Of a DNA stretch of 64,000 nucleotides, positions 1 to 7,851 are shown piece after piece. The DNA is taken from positions 1 to 64,000 of the forward strand of contig JAXHVH010000003.1 in the NCBI GenBank assembly GCA_034189085.1, in the 5' to 3' direction. This DNA is from M55B129 sp034189085 (lineage in GTDB: Bacteria > Bacillota > Dethiobacteria > DTU022). Under the pieces are notes generated by a model. That model had not been told where the DNA came from, made no database searches, and saw only the letters and a program-made list of their open reading frames with translations. Position numbers and translations under genes: made by a program. The first letter of the stretch is position 1, and each line of letters opens with the position of its first letter.

Positions 1-70
1 ATCGTAAAAGTGCTTTTCTGCGCCATGGTGCTGAAGCTTCACATCGATCATTACCAAAGCCCGTTAGGGC

Positions 71-247
71 AAGGTTTACCGGGGCGGAACCATTGACGGG
101 TTTACAGTAACGGCCTTAGACTGCAGTGAAGTCTTTCGCCCGAAATCTGAAAGCTGGAGCTGTGAGAAGTGCCGGATTACCGCACTCACCAAAGAAGATG
201 GCCCCAACAAGATCCATTACCACGAGGATGTAGTTGACGCCTGCTAT
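71..247 (+). pseudogene. Degenerate DDE transposase fragment
   Basis: An open stretch without a start codon encodes a piece resembling the first catalytic region of IS4-like transposases: GTIDGFTVTALD (the Asp would be the first DDE residue), then a Cys-pair region (SWSCEKC), then IHYHEDVV, corresponding to the usual HYFHR-VV segment. An in-frame stop lies just upstream (65-67), and the similarity fades after about position 250 although the frame stays open. Both ends are missing and I see no terminal inverted repeats, so this is an IS relic, not an active element. It sits where the rpmH-dnaA intergenic/origin region is expected. The family call is from motif memory only. Confidence 0.55.
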
Positions 248-414
248 AAGGTTCGTTTTAGCCGCAGGCACCCGGTGCCCGTGGCCAGGGTATTGCACTC
301 TTCTTTACCTTTACCCATTTTTTGCCCTAAAATTGCCCTTTGGCAATATTTGGGGCTATATTAAAGGGGCATTTACGGAATGCCTGCTGCTGATGCATGA
401 TGCAATTCGGTTTC

Positions 415-444
415 TTGACATGATTACCATGGTTACTGTATAAT
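415..444 (+). promoter_or_regulatory. Promoter of rpmH-rnpA operon
   Basis: TTGACA (415-420), an 18-bp spacer and TATAAT (439-444): both hexamers match the housekeeping sigma consensus exactly. It lies 38 bp before rpmH and is the strongest promoter by eye in the left end, as expected for a ribosomal protein/RNase P operon. The spacer contains the palindrome ACCATGGT. Confidence 0.85.
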
Positions 445-482
445 TTTTTAACAATATAAAAGAATAATAAAGGGGTAAGTTT

Positions 483-617
483 ATGAAAAGAACATATCAG
501 CCGAAAAAGAGGCAAAGAAAACGTGTCCACGGTTTTCTTAAAAGAATGAGTACCCAGGCCGGTAGACAGGTTATTAAAAGAAGAAGACAAAAAATGCGCA
601 AAAGAATCAGTGCCTGA
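483..617 (+). CDS. rpmH: 50S ribosomal protein L34
   Basis: A 44-residue, extremely basic protein beginning MKRTYQPKKRQRKRVHGF and ending in the Arg/Lys-rich tail typical of L34, a late-assembling large-subunit protein. Length and sequence match the family throughout. The ATG at 483 follows an AAAGGGG ribosome binding site. It opens the conserved origin-proximal block, 9 bp before rnpA, and is driven by the consensus promoter at 415-444. In most Bacillota dnaA lies divergently upstream; here the upstream DNA in the window holds only an IS relic. Confidence 0.97.
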   Translation: MKRTYQPKKRQRKRVHGFLKRMSTQAGRQVIKRRRQKMRKRISA

Positions 618-626
618 TCAAATCAG

Positions 627-968
627 ATGACGCTTTACAGGTTGAAAAAAAACTGGGATTTCAGGCGGGTATACCGACACGGCAGGACGGTTGTGACGAA
701 AAACATCGTCCTTTATTACTGTCCCAATGGTTTGGTATACAACAGAATAGGTTTTGCAATTAGTAAAAAAGTAGGTAAAAGTGTAATTCGTAATAGAATC
801 AAAAGGGTTTACCGGGAAGCGCTTAAAAGACTCGAAGGGGAACTGAAGCAAGGTTATGATTTAGTTATTATTGCCAGAAAGCCGGCAGTGGATATTAAAT
901 TCAACAATGCGCTTAAGGAGTTGTATTATCTTTGCCGGAAAGGGAAAATTATTTTACCAACGGAATAA
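627..968 (+). CDS. rnpA: Ribonuclease P protein component
   Basis: A 113-residue basic protein that binds the catalytic RNase P RNA and helps remove 5' leaders from tRNA precursors. The family signature RNRIKRVYREALKR is present at about residues 56-69, preceded by GFAISKKVGKSV, the central RNA-binding beta strand and helix. Length is normal. It follows rpmH by 9 bp and its 3' end overlaps the probable start of yidD, so rpmH, rnpA and yidD are translationally packed, as in many bacteria. Confidence 0.96.
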   Translation: MTLYRLKKNWDFRRVYRHGRTVVTKNIVLYYCPNGLVYNRIGFAISKKVGKSVIRNRIKRVYREALKRLEGELKQGYDLVIIARKPAVDIKFNNALKELYYLCRKGKIILPTE

Positions 969-1195
969 TAATAACCGGACAGATTTTTAAAAAAATATGT
1001 CTCCTGTTAATAAAGTTTTACAGGTTGTATATTTCTCCCTTAAAACCTCGTGTATGCCGGTTTTACCCTTCTTGTTCACAATATACTTATGAAGCAGTGG
1101 AACGATATGGAATTGTCCATGGTTTGTACATGGGGCTGAAAAGAATTTTACGCTGCCATCCATTTAATCCGGGCGGATACGATCCTGTTGAATAA
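932..1195 (+). CDS. yidD: Membrane protein insertion efficiency factor YidD
   Basis: An 87-residue protein with the hallmark YidD core: FYPSCSQYTYEA, then CHPFNPGGYDPV at the C-terminus, with the three conserved Cys residues. The N-terminal amphipathic segment (IFKKICLLLIKFYRLYI) would associate with the membrane, where YidD assists YidC-dependent insertion. No ATG exists in frame; the TTG at 932, inside rnpA, has AAGGAG 11 bp upstream, so I chose it. A non-canonical ATA start nearer the conserved core cannot be excluded. It lies between rnpA and yidC, its usual place. Confidence 0.9.
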   Translation: MPERENYFTNGIIITGQIFKKICLLLIKFYRLYISPLKPRVCRFYPSCSQYTYEAVERYGIVHGLYMGLKRILRCHPFNPGGYDPVE

Positions 1196-1234
1196 TGGAT
1201 CAGTCATAAAAGGAATACGGTAGGAGGATATGAG

Positions 1235-2110
1235 ATGATCGATGCCATAGCTCAATTTTTCGGGGTCGTGCTAAGTTTTATATATGAATATATACCAAAT
1301 TTTGGGGCAGCCATTATTATTATGACAGTCCTTGTTAAACTGGTCACTTTCCCATTGAACAATAAACAGATTCAATCGGCCAAGAGGATGCAGTTAATGC
1401 AGCCTGAAATGAAAAAAATTCAAGAAAAATATAAGGACGATAAAGAAAAACAGAATAAAGCAATGACTGAATTCATGCAGGAAAACAATATTAATCCGCT
1501 GGCCGGATGTTTACCGCTGCTGGTCCAGTTTCCCATCCTGATTGGCATTTTTCGACTGCTGAGAGAAGCAAATGCCTTCCTGGACATGAGTAAAATTAAC
1601 CCGTTTTTATTTCCAAACATAGCTGCAGAAAGTTTAAAAATCAATTTACTGGAACTGCCGTATGCACCGGGGAGTGAAGGATTTAGCCTGGAAGGAATCA
1701 TTGGCCAGTTAGGAGTTCTATACCTCTTCCCTTTAATTGCCGGAGCAACGACCTATCTTTATTCAAAAATGTCCACTCCAGCTGAAGGCAGCCAAAAAAT
1801 GATGCTCTACATGATGCCGATCATGATTACAGTATTTAGCTTTAGCTTTCCCATTGGCCTTGTTATCTACTGGATAATGAACAATCTATTTTCAATAGGA
1901 CAGCATTTGTTTATCAGCAAAATGGACAATAGCAGTACAAAAGACGAAGGCAGTGATGGAAAAGGCGGTAGAAAAGCATTTAAGAAAAAGGAAACAAAAG
2001 TCCTGAAGGACTCGGATGGCGGTAGCAAGCAGGACAACCAGAAAAAAGCAGATAAATTGCAGGGAAAGAGTTCGAAAAAAAAGTCCACCAAAGGGAAGGG
2101 TAAGAAATGA
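1235..2110 (+). CDS. yidC: YidC/SpoIIIJ/Oxa1 family membrane insertase
   Basis: A 291-residue membrane insertase of the short Gram-positive type. The first transmembrane segment (about residues 20-40) ends in VKLVTFPLNNKQ, the Oxa1-family signature with Lys where most homologues carry the groove Arg. A charged cytoplasmic hairpin (about 45-85, EMKKIQEKYKDDKEKQ) and four further membrane helices follow. The C-terminus is a roughly 65-residue Lys-rich tail, the usual ribosome-binding type. I see no lipoprotein signal sequence, unlike B. subtilis SpoIIIJ. GGAGG precedes the ATG, and the stop overlaps the jag start (ATGA). Confidence 0.95.
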   Translation: MIDAIAQFFGVVLSFIYEYIPNFGAAIIIMTVLVKLVTFPLNNKQIQSAKRMQLMQPEMKKIQEKYKDDKEKQNKAMTEFMQENNINPLAGCLPLLVQFPILIGIFRLLREANAFLDMSKINPFLFPNIAAESLKINLLELPYAPGSEGFSLEGIIGQLGVLYLFPLIAGATTYLYSKMSTPAEGSQKMMLYMMPIMITVFSFSFPIGLVIYWIMNNLFSIGQHLFISKMDNSSTKDEGSDGKGGRKAFKKKETKVLKDSDGGSKQDNQKKADKLQGKSSKKKSTKGKGKK

Positions 2111-2730
2111 ATGAATATGAAGCTTCAGGACGTAATGTGGACGAGGCTACCGAAAAAGCATTATCAGCAATGGGGATAAGAAAGGATAATGCTATTGTTG
2201 AGGTCATGGAGGAACCATCTCAGGGGATTCTTGGCTTATTGGGTAGCAAAGATGCCAAGGTAAGGGTGCGCCCCGCCAGACAGGCGGGAGAATACCTGGC
2301 GGATTATCTTGAAAAAACTATAGACATGATGAATATCAAAGGGAAAATTGAGATTCAGGAAGACGATGAAAAACTGGAAGCTGATGTATATGGAGAGGAT
2401 GTAAGTGCTTTAATTGGAAGAAGAGGCCGGACTTTAAGTGAATTACAGTACCTGCTCAATGTGATAACCCGAAGGCAGTTCAACAACCTTAATAAAATGG
2501 TCATTCTGGATGTTGAAAACTACCGGGTGAAAAGGGAAAAAACACTAACTCAACTGGCAAGGAATGTTGCCAGGAAAGTTAACAATGAAGGACATGAACA
2601 GGTTCTTGAACCGATGACACCTCAGGAAAGAAGGATTATTCACATAGCTCTGCAGAATTTCCCAGGGGTCCAAACCTACAGCGAAGGGGAGGAACCGTAC
2701 AGAAAAGTGGTTATCGCCCCGTTGATATAA
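2107..2730 (+). CDS. jag: RNA-binding protein Jag/KhpB (SpoIIIJ-associated)
   Basis: A 207-residue protein with three domains in order: Jag-N (about 1-52, with GILGLLGSKDAKV), a KH domain (about 75-150, with the IGRRGRTL nucleic-acid loop) and an R3H domain (about 145-205, with EPMTPQERRIIH). KhpB proteins bind RNA and influence cell elongation and division in Gram-positive bacteria. It overlaps yidC by four bases and is followed by a strong intrinsic terminator, which ends this transcription unit. Confidence 0.95.
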   Translation: MNEYEASGRNVDEATEKALSAMGIRKDNAIVEVMEEPSQGILGLLGSKDAKVRVRPARQAGEYLADYLEKTIDMMNIKGKIEIQEDDEKLEADVYGEDVSALIGRRGRTLSELQYLLNVITRRQFNNLNKMVILDVENYRVKREKTLTQLARNVARKVNNEGHEQVLEPMTPQERRIIHIALQNFPGVQTYSEGEEPYRKVVIAPLI

Positions 2731-2741
2731 AGTTGACGGCG

Positions 2742-2768
2742 CCGCCCCGGAAATGGGGCGGTTTTTTT
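2742..2768 (+). terminator. Intrinsic terminator after jag
   Basis: CCGCCCC (2742-2748) pairs perfectly with GGGGCGG (2755-2761) across a 6-nt loop, followed by seven T residues (2762-2768). It separates jag from mnmE. Confidence 0.92.
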
Positions 2769-2816
2769 ATGAGATGCCGAATGAGGCAAATTTATGAAAG
2801 AGGGGAAGCGCGATGT

Positions 2817-4202
2817 ATGCAGGAAAATGATACAATTGCTGCAATCAGCACACCTCTTGGAGAAGGTGGCATCGGCATTGTACGTATGAGCGGTACGAAA
2901 GCGTTTGATATCGGCCGGGCAATCTTTATCCCTTCAGTTAAAATGACCCGCGGTTACCCTGAAGCAAGGCATCTTTATCATGGACATGTATTAAATAAAG
3001 AAGGTGAAATAGTAGATGAAGTATTAATTTCATTTATGCCGGCACCACATACATATACAAGAGAAGATGTTGTGGAGATCAATTGCCACAGTGGTGTGTT
3101 TGCCCTGCGGACAATTTTAAAAATAACCATGGAAAGTGGTGCAAGATTAGCTGAGCCTGGCGAATTCACAAAAAGAGCTTTTGTTAATGGAAGAATTGAT
3201 TTAAGCCGTGCGGAAGCGGTTATCAATATGATTAAGGCACGTTCAGAAGAAGCAGTAAAAGCAGCGGCAAGCAATATACGGGGTGACCTGGCAGAAAAAA
3301 TAAAGGAATTAAGGGACAAAATGATTGAAGCAAGGGCACCACTGGAAGCATCTTTTGACTACCCGGAAGAGTACGAAATGGACGATGGGGATCTTAAAAA
3401 GATAGAAACGATAATTAAGTATATAAAAGAAGAAATAAACAGCATGTTGAAAGATGTTGATAGAAACAGGGCTTTCCAGGAAGGAGTCAGTATTGCCATT
3501 ATTGGAAAGCCAAATGTAGGGAAATCATCACTTCTCAACGCCATGCTCAAACAGCAAAGGGCTATCGTCCATGAAATACCAGGGACAACGAGAGACCTTC
3601 TGGAAGGATATATGAACCTGGGTGGATATCCCATAAAACTCATTGATACAGCAGGTATACAGGGTACTGATGATCCGGTTGAGAAAGAGGGTATAGCCCG
3701 TTCGAGAAAGGCGGCGGAACAGGCCAAAATGATCATAACTGTTCATGATGGTTCACGAAAATGGGAAGATGAAGATGGAGAAATCGCCGCTATGGTAAAA
3801 CCGGGCCAGGGGAAAGTTATAGTGATCAATAAAAAGGATCTTGGGATGAAGATATCGCTGGAAAAAGTAAAACGCTGTTATAAAGATGCCCCTATTGTGC
3901 AAACAGCTGCCATCAGGGGAGAGGGTATGAGTGATTTAGAAGAAGCAGCTGCGGAGCAGATGGATTTGTTTTTTAAGGGAATTAGTGAAGGGCCAGCGGT
4001 GATTTCGTTGCGCCATGAGCAAATAATGAAAGAAACCTTGCTATGCATTGAGGAAGCACAGAAAATGTTAATCAAGGAGCCACCGGAATTAATTAGCCTT
4101 GAATTGCAGAATGCATGGTTGAAAATGGGGGAAATAACAGGGGAAACGATTCAAGAGGAATTGCTGGATAAGATATTCAGCGAATTTTGCCTGGGCAAAT
4201 AA
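2817..4202 (+). CDS. mnmE: tRNA modification GTPase MnmE
   Basis: A 461-residue GTPase that, with MnmG, installs the 5-carboxymethylaminomethyl-type modification on wobble uridine 34. It has the N-terminal formyl-THF-binding domain (ENDTIAAISTPLGEGGIGIVR), helical domain, inserted G domain with GKPNVGKSS (about 230-238), DTAG (about 277) and NKKD, and the C-terminal FCLGK with the essential Cys. The ATG at 2817 places the usual N-terminus and avoids running through the terminator; GAGGGG lies about 10 bases upstream. The gene normally found next, mnmG, is absent: rsmG follows directly. Confidence 0.96.
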   Translation: MQENDTIAAISTPLGEGGIGIVRMSGTKAFDIGRAIFIPSVKMTRGYPEARHLYHGHVLNKEGEIVDEVLISFMPAPHTYTREDVVEINCHSGVFALRTILKITMESGARLAEPGEFTKRAFVNGRIDLSRAEAVINMIKARSEEAVKAAASNIRGDLAEKIKELRDKMIEARAPLEASFDYPEEYEMDDGDLKKIETIIKYIKEEINSMLKDVDRNRAFQEGVSIAIIGKPNVGKSSLLNAMLKQQRAIVHEIPGTTRDLLEGYMNLGGYPIKLIDTAGIQGTDDPVEKEGIARSRKAAEQAKMIITVHDGSRKWEDEDGEIAAMVKPGQGKVIVINKKDLGMKISLEKVKRCYKDAPIVQTAAIRGEGMSDLEEAAAEQMDLFFKGISEGPAVISLRHEQIMKETLLCIEEAQKMLIKEPPELISLELQNAWLKMGEITGETIQEELLDKIFSEFCLGK

Positions 4203-4217
4203 TTGTTTCCGGAATGG

Positions 4218-4949
4218 ATGATGAGTTTGAATAACAAAAAGGCTGAAGCAGTGAAAAATATGCTTGAGCTCCTGGAACTTCCGGTTGAGAGCAAACAAAC
4301 TGAGCAGCTGATTATTTATACTAACATGCTTTATGAAGGATTACGCAGCAAAAGGTTAACAGGAGAAAAGACAATCGAAGGCATAGTTTTAAAACAGCTA
4401 TATGATTCACTATATTTGATAAAAATAAAACAGTTAAGGCGGGAAGGCAGGATAGCAGATGTGGGCAGCGGCGGTGGCATACCGGGGATACCTGTAAAAA
4501 TAATGCTGCCGGATGTATATATCTGCATGATCGAGGCAAATCGGAAAAAGGCAGTCTTCATCAAGAAGGTTATTTATGACCTTGGTTTGCCAAAAGCTGA
4601 GGTATGCTGGGAAAGGGCGGAAAAAACTGGCCACAAACAAGAACATCGAGAGCAATATGATGCAGTAATGTGCAAAGCACTGGCGGAGATAAATGTTCTG
4701 GCGGAAATATGCCTCCCCTTTCTTAAAGTTGGTGGGGATGCCTATTTCTACAAGGGGCCGGCAGGAGAAAAAGAAATTGAAAAAGCAAAAAAAGCTATTG
4801 AACTATGTGGAGGACAAATAGCAGAAAAATGGTTTTATGTGCTACCGGGGGGAGAATCAAGAACAATTTACCATATTATCAAAGATAAGAAAACGTCCAG
4901 TATTTACCCGAGAGCAACAGGAAAACCTTTTAAAAACCCTATCACATAA
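4218..4949 (+). CDS. rsmG: 16S rRNA (guanine527-N7)-methyltransferase RsmG
   Basis: A SAM-dependent methyltransferase of about 243 residues that modifies G527 of 16S rRNA. It shows the RsmG SAM-binding region IADVGSGGGIPGIP (about 78-91) after the helical N-terminus and the conserved C-terminal YPRATGKPFKNP ending. Starts are ambiguous: TTG at 4203 lies directly after the mnmE stop, and ATG at 4218 or 4221 have only GGAATGG upstream; I chose 4218. It is read with mnmE; mnmG, usually between the two, is missing. Confidence 0.93.
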   Translation: MMSLNNKKAEAVKNMLELLELPVESKQTEQLIIYTNMLYEGLRSKRLTGEKTIEGIVLKQLYDSLYLIKIKQLRREGRIADVGSGGGIPGIPVKIMLPDVYICMIEANRKKAVFIKKVIYDLGLPKAEVCWERAEKTGHKQEHREQYDAVMCKALAEINVLAEICLPFLKVGGDAYFYKGPAGEKEIEKAKKAIELCGGQIAEKWFYVLPGGESRTIYHIIKDKKTSSIYPRATGKPFKNPIT

Positions 4950-4982
4950 CATTGAGGGAAAAGGGAAAAATTATAAATAATT

Positions 4983-5012
4983 TTGACAGTAAGTGATGGA
5001 AGGGGATTATAT
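4983..5012 (+). promoter_or_regulatory. Probable promoter of noc
   Basis: TTGACA (4983-4988) with an 18-bp spacer to TTATAT (5007-5012), 68 bp before the noc start. The -35 is perfect and the -10 acceptable. It would separate the segregation genes from the RNA-modification genes. Confidence 0.6.
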
Positions 5013-5079
5013 TTTGAGTAACATGAAGGAAAGAATGTTTTATTGTCAAATTTATTTTGAGGAGGGGAAATTATAAAAA

Positions 5080-5910
5080 TTGGTGGTGACAAATATTCCT
5101 GAAGCAGTATTCGAGCCTACTACTGAAAAAGTAGTAGCAATTGACATTAATAAAATCAGGCCAAATCAATTTCAACCAAGAAGAAATATAGATCAAGAAA
5201 AGATCATGGAACTGGCAAATTCGATAAAAGAGAACGGTTTGATTCAGCCTGTGGTGGTGCGTAGAGATGGAAACAATTACGAGCTGGTTGTCGGTGCAAG
5301 GAGATATCTGGCCTGCAGGAGCCTGGGATGGCAAAAAATATCGGCCGTTGTCAAATACTTTTCAGACAGCGAAATGGCCGTGCTGGCTTTAATTGAAAAT
5401 CTACAGAGAGTAAATCTAAATTGCTTTGAAGAAGCGATGGGTTACAGTTCTATAATTGATCAATTTAGTATGACCCAGGAGCAGCTGGCCAATAATATTG
5501 GTAAAAAACAGTCTACCATAGCCAACAAAATCAGGCTTTTGAAATTGAGCACAGGTGTTAGAAAAGAGATACTGGCCAAAGGATTGAGTGAAAGACATGC
5601 GAGAGCTCTGTTAAAACTGCATTCCGAAGAAGAGCAAATAAAAATGATTACTGAAATAGCGAATCAGGAACTGACAGTTAAAGAAGCTGAAAAAAGGATC
5701 ATAGCGCGGGTGCCGCAGAAAAAGGGGAAAAAACGAAAAATAAATTCAATACCAGTGATTAGAGATATGAGGATATTTCTAAATACAATACGCGAAGCGG
5801 TGGAAATGATTAAAAAATCGGGTTTAACACCCGATGTAACAGAAAAAGTAGATGAAGATTGCATTGAAGTGACTATAAGATTAACAAAAGAAATGGTAGA
5901 AAGAAAATGA
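5080..5910 (+). CDS. noc: Noc-like ParB-family nucleoid occlusion protein
   Basis: A 276-residue ParB-fold protein located between rsmG and parA, the position of noc in Bacillota. The ParB N domain is at about 18-110 (IRPNQFQPRR; ENLQRVNLNCFEEA) and a KorB-type helix-turn-helix at about 118-165 (TQEQLANNIGKKQSTIANKIRLL); the C-terminal dimerisation region is basic. Noc proteins bind dispersed DNA sites and, as CTP switches, bring the membrane to the nucleoid. The nucleotide motif that is GERRxRA in ParB/Noc reads GARRYLA here (about 72-78). The start is the TTG at 5080 (GGAGGGG upstream) or a GTG one or two codons later. Confidence 0.82.
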   Translation: MVVTNIPEAVFEPTTEKVVAIDINKIRPNQFQPRRNIDQEKIMELANSIKENGLIQPVVVRRDGNNYELVVGARRYLACRSLGWQKISAVVKYFSDSEMAVLALIENLQRVNLNCFEEAMGYSSIIDQFSMTQEQLANNIGKKQSTIANKIRLLKLSTGVRKEILAKGLSERHARALLKLHSEEEQIKMITEIANQELTVKEAEKRIIARVPQKKGKKRKINSIPVIRDMRIFLNTIREAVEMIKKSGLTPDVTEKVDEDCIEVTIRLTKEMVERK

Positions 5911-5986
5911 CGGTGTAATGATAGCAGACAAGGATATAAGCCGGTAAGAGGTTTACGACGGTTCCAGAGTAGGAGAGAACGATTTA

Positions 5987-6745
5987 ATGAACAAGGTTGT
6001 GGCAATAACCAATCAAAAAGGCGGTGTGGGAAAAACAACGACTGCCGTAAACCTGGGGGCTGCTCTTGCAGACATGGGTGGCAAGGTGCTCCTTGTGGAT
6101 ATAGATCCGCAGGGGAATACTACCAGTGGGACCGGGTTGTCAAAAAAAGACATAGAATTCTGTATCTATGATGTGCTAATCAATGAAAGACCCATTAAAG
6201 AAACAATCATCAAGACCGGGTGGAACAATCTTTATACCGTCCCGGCTACTATTCAGCTGGCGGGGGCAGAAATTGAACTGGTTTCAATGGTTTCGAGAGA
6301 AGCAAAATTAAAGCGAGCACTGCAAGAAGTAAAAGAAGATTACGATTATATCTTTATTGACTGCCCACCGTCGCTTGGCCTGTTAACTGTTAATTCGCTT
6401 AATGCTGCAGACAGTGTCATTATCCCGATTCAGTGCGAATATTACGCCCTGGAAGGGCTCGGGCAATTAATGAATACCATTGCTCTTGTCCGCAAACACC
6501 TGAACAATGCTCTGCGCATAGAAGGAGTCTTGCTGACCATGTATGACAGCAGGACAAATTTATCAGAACAGGTAGCAGAAGAAGTCAGAAATTATTTTAA
6601 GCACTACGTGTATAAAACAGTAATACCGAGGAATGTTCGTTTGAGTGAAGCGCCAAGTTATGGAAAGAACATATTTGATTATGATCCAAAGAGCAAGGGA
6701 GCAGAACTTTATCGCGAGCTTGCCCGGGAGGTTAAAGAAGAATGA
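5987..6745 (+). CDS. parA: Chromosome partitioning ATPase ParA (Soj)
   Basis: A 252-residue Walker-type ATPase. The deviant Walker A motif KGGVGKTT is at residues 11-18, with DIDPQGN and FIDCPPSLG (Walker B region) following. It works with ParB and parS to position origins and, in Bacillota, to control DnaA activity. AGGAGAG lies upstream of the ATG, and the gene overlaps parB by four bases, so the two are translationally coupled. Length is typical for chromosomal Soj. Confidence 0.96.
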   Translation: MNKVVAITNQKGGVGKTTTAVNLGAALADMGGKVLLVDIDPQGNTTSGTGLSKKDIEFCIYDVLINERPIKETIIKTGWNNLYTVPATIQLAGAEIELVSMVSREAKLKRALQEVKEDYDYIFIDCPPSLGLLTVNSLNAADSVIIPIQCEYYALEGLGQLMNTIALVRKHLNNALRIEGVLLTMYDSRTNLSEQVAEEVRNYFKHYVYKTVIPRNVRLSEAPSYGKNIFDYDPKSKGAELYRELAREVKEE

Positions 6746-7602
6746 GTGAAAAACGGAGACTGGGTAAAGGTCTGGGCGCATTGATACCCGAGGTTATGAA
6801 CGATAAAGAAGAAAGTAATGAAATTGCTCTTGATTTAATCAAAGTAAACCCTTTCCAGCCGCGCAGGGATTTCGAAGAAGATAAAATGAAGGAACTGGCA
6901 TCATCAATAAAAGAACACGGTATATTGCAAGCTGTGGTTGTTTCCCCCGACCCGGAAGGAGAGGGGTACATACTGGTAGCGGGAGAAAGGCGATGCCGGG
7001 CGGCAAGAATGGCCGGATTAAAAAAAGTGCCGGCTGTGATCAAAAAGATGGATCAGAAAACGATGCTAGAAATAGCCCTGATTGAAAACCTGCAGCGGGA
7101 AGATTTAAACCCTTTGGAAGAGGCGGCAGCTTATCGCAGACTGATCGATGACTTTAAATATACGCAGGAGGAATTAGCCGGAAGGCTGGGGAAAAGCAGG
7201 CCTGCAGTGGCAAACAGTTTGCGTTTGCTGTCATTGACTGAGCCAGTCCGTGATCTTCTGGCAAGCAGAACTATTACTGCCGGCCAGGCTAGACCATTGC
7301 TGTCAATAGAGGAACCGGAAAGGCAACATGAAGCGGCGATGATGATAGTAGAAAAGGGATTATCGGCCAGGGCTGCAGAAAAATTAGCTACAAAAAAAAG
7401 CAGGCCGGGAACTAAAAAAGATACAGACATGAAAAATTCGGATCCGCTAATCGAAGAGCTGCAGCAAAGAATACAGCGAGCCCTGGGGACAAAAGTAAAA
7501 ATAAAAAGCAGCAGAGAAGGCGGGACAATTGAAATATATTATTACGGGGATGATGATTTAGAAAGGCTTACAACCAGATTACTTCCAGAAGGGCTGGATT
7601 AG
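6742..7602 (+). CDS. parB: Chromosome partitioning protein ParB (Spo0J)
   Basis: A 286-residue parS-binding CTPase. The N-terminus RRLGKGLGALIP is the ParA-interacting motif; the CTP-binding box GERRCRA is intact at about 81-87, followed by ENLQREDLNPLEEA and the helix-turn-helix (TQEELAGRLGKSRPAVANSLRLL, about 137-160). The C-terminal dimerisation domain follows a basic linker. Two parS sites start 4 and 44 bp after its stop codon, giving a complete segregation cassette in about 1.7 kb. Confidence 0.97.
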   Translation: MSEKRRLGKGLGALIPEVMNDKEESNEIALDLIKVNPFQPRRDFEEDKMKELASSIKEHGILQAVVVSPDPEGEGYILVAGERRCRAARMAGLKKVPAVIKKMDQKTMLEIALIENLQREDLNPLEEAAAYRRLIDDFKYTQEELAGRLGKSRPAVANSLRLLSLTEPVRDLLASRTITAGQARPLLSIEEPERQHEAAMMIVEKGLSARAAEKLATKKSRPGTKKDTDMKNSDPLIEELQQRIQRALGTKVKIKSSREGGTIEIYYYGDDDLERLTTRLLPEGLD

Positions 7603-7605
7603 CTA

Positions 7606-7621
7606 TGTTTCACGTGAAACA
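7606..7621. promoter_or_regulatory. parS: parS site 1 (exact consensus)
   Basis: TGTTTCACGTGAAACA, identical to the bacterial parS consensus, centred 12 bp after the parB stop. It sits in a longer perfect palindrome at 7603-7624. ParB would load here, marking the origin-proximal region. Confidence 0.95.
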
Positions 7622-7645
7622 TAGCCCCGGTTACCTGGCGTAAAA

Positions 7646-7661
7646 TGTTTCATGTGAAACA
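7646..7661. promoter_or_regulatory. parS: parS site 2 (one mismatch)
   Basis: TGTTTCATGTGAAACA, differing from the parS consensus at one central base, 40 bp from site 1. Close pairs like this help nucleate ParB clamps; the altered centre suggests a weaker site. Confidence 0.85.
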
Positions 7662-7755
7662 TGACCTGTATTGCCGGCTGCTTTCATGGCAGTCACGGTT
7701 TTCCTTAATTTGTTAATGAAAATGCCCTGGCTTAGCTGTGATTTTTGGTTTGTGT

Positions 7756-7827
7756 TATAATAAGTACCACATTTCTATCGGGGGCGAATAACAGAAATAG
7801 TTATTTTGGTATATCCCGATTTTTTTT
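7756..7827 (+). promoter_or_regulatory. -10 box followed by a terminator-like leader hairpin
   Basis: TATAAT at 7756-7761 (weak -35) is followed by a nested hairpin: ATCGGG (7777-7782) pairs with CCCGAT (7815-7820), and inside it AATAAC pairs with GTTATT; seven T residues follow (7821-7827). The M23 gene starts 25 bp later. It could be the terminator for parAB, an attenuator in the leader of the M23-bactofilin unit, or a short RNA gene. The sequence alone does not decide. Confidence 0.5.
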
Positions 7828-7851
7828 AAGATTGAAAGGTAGATACGATAA

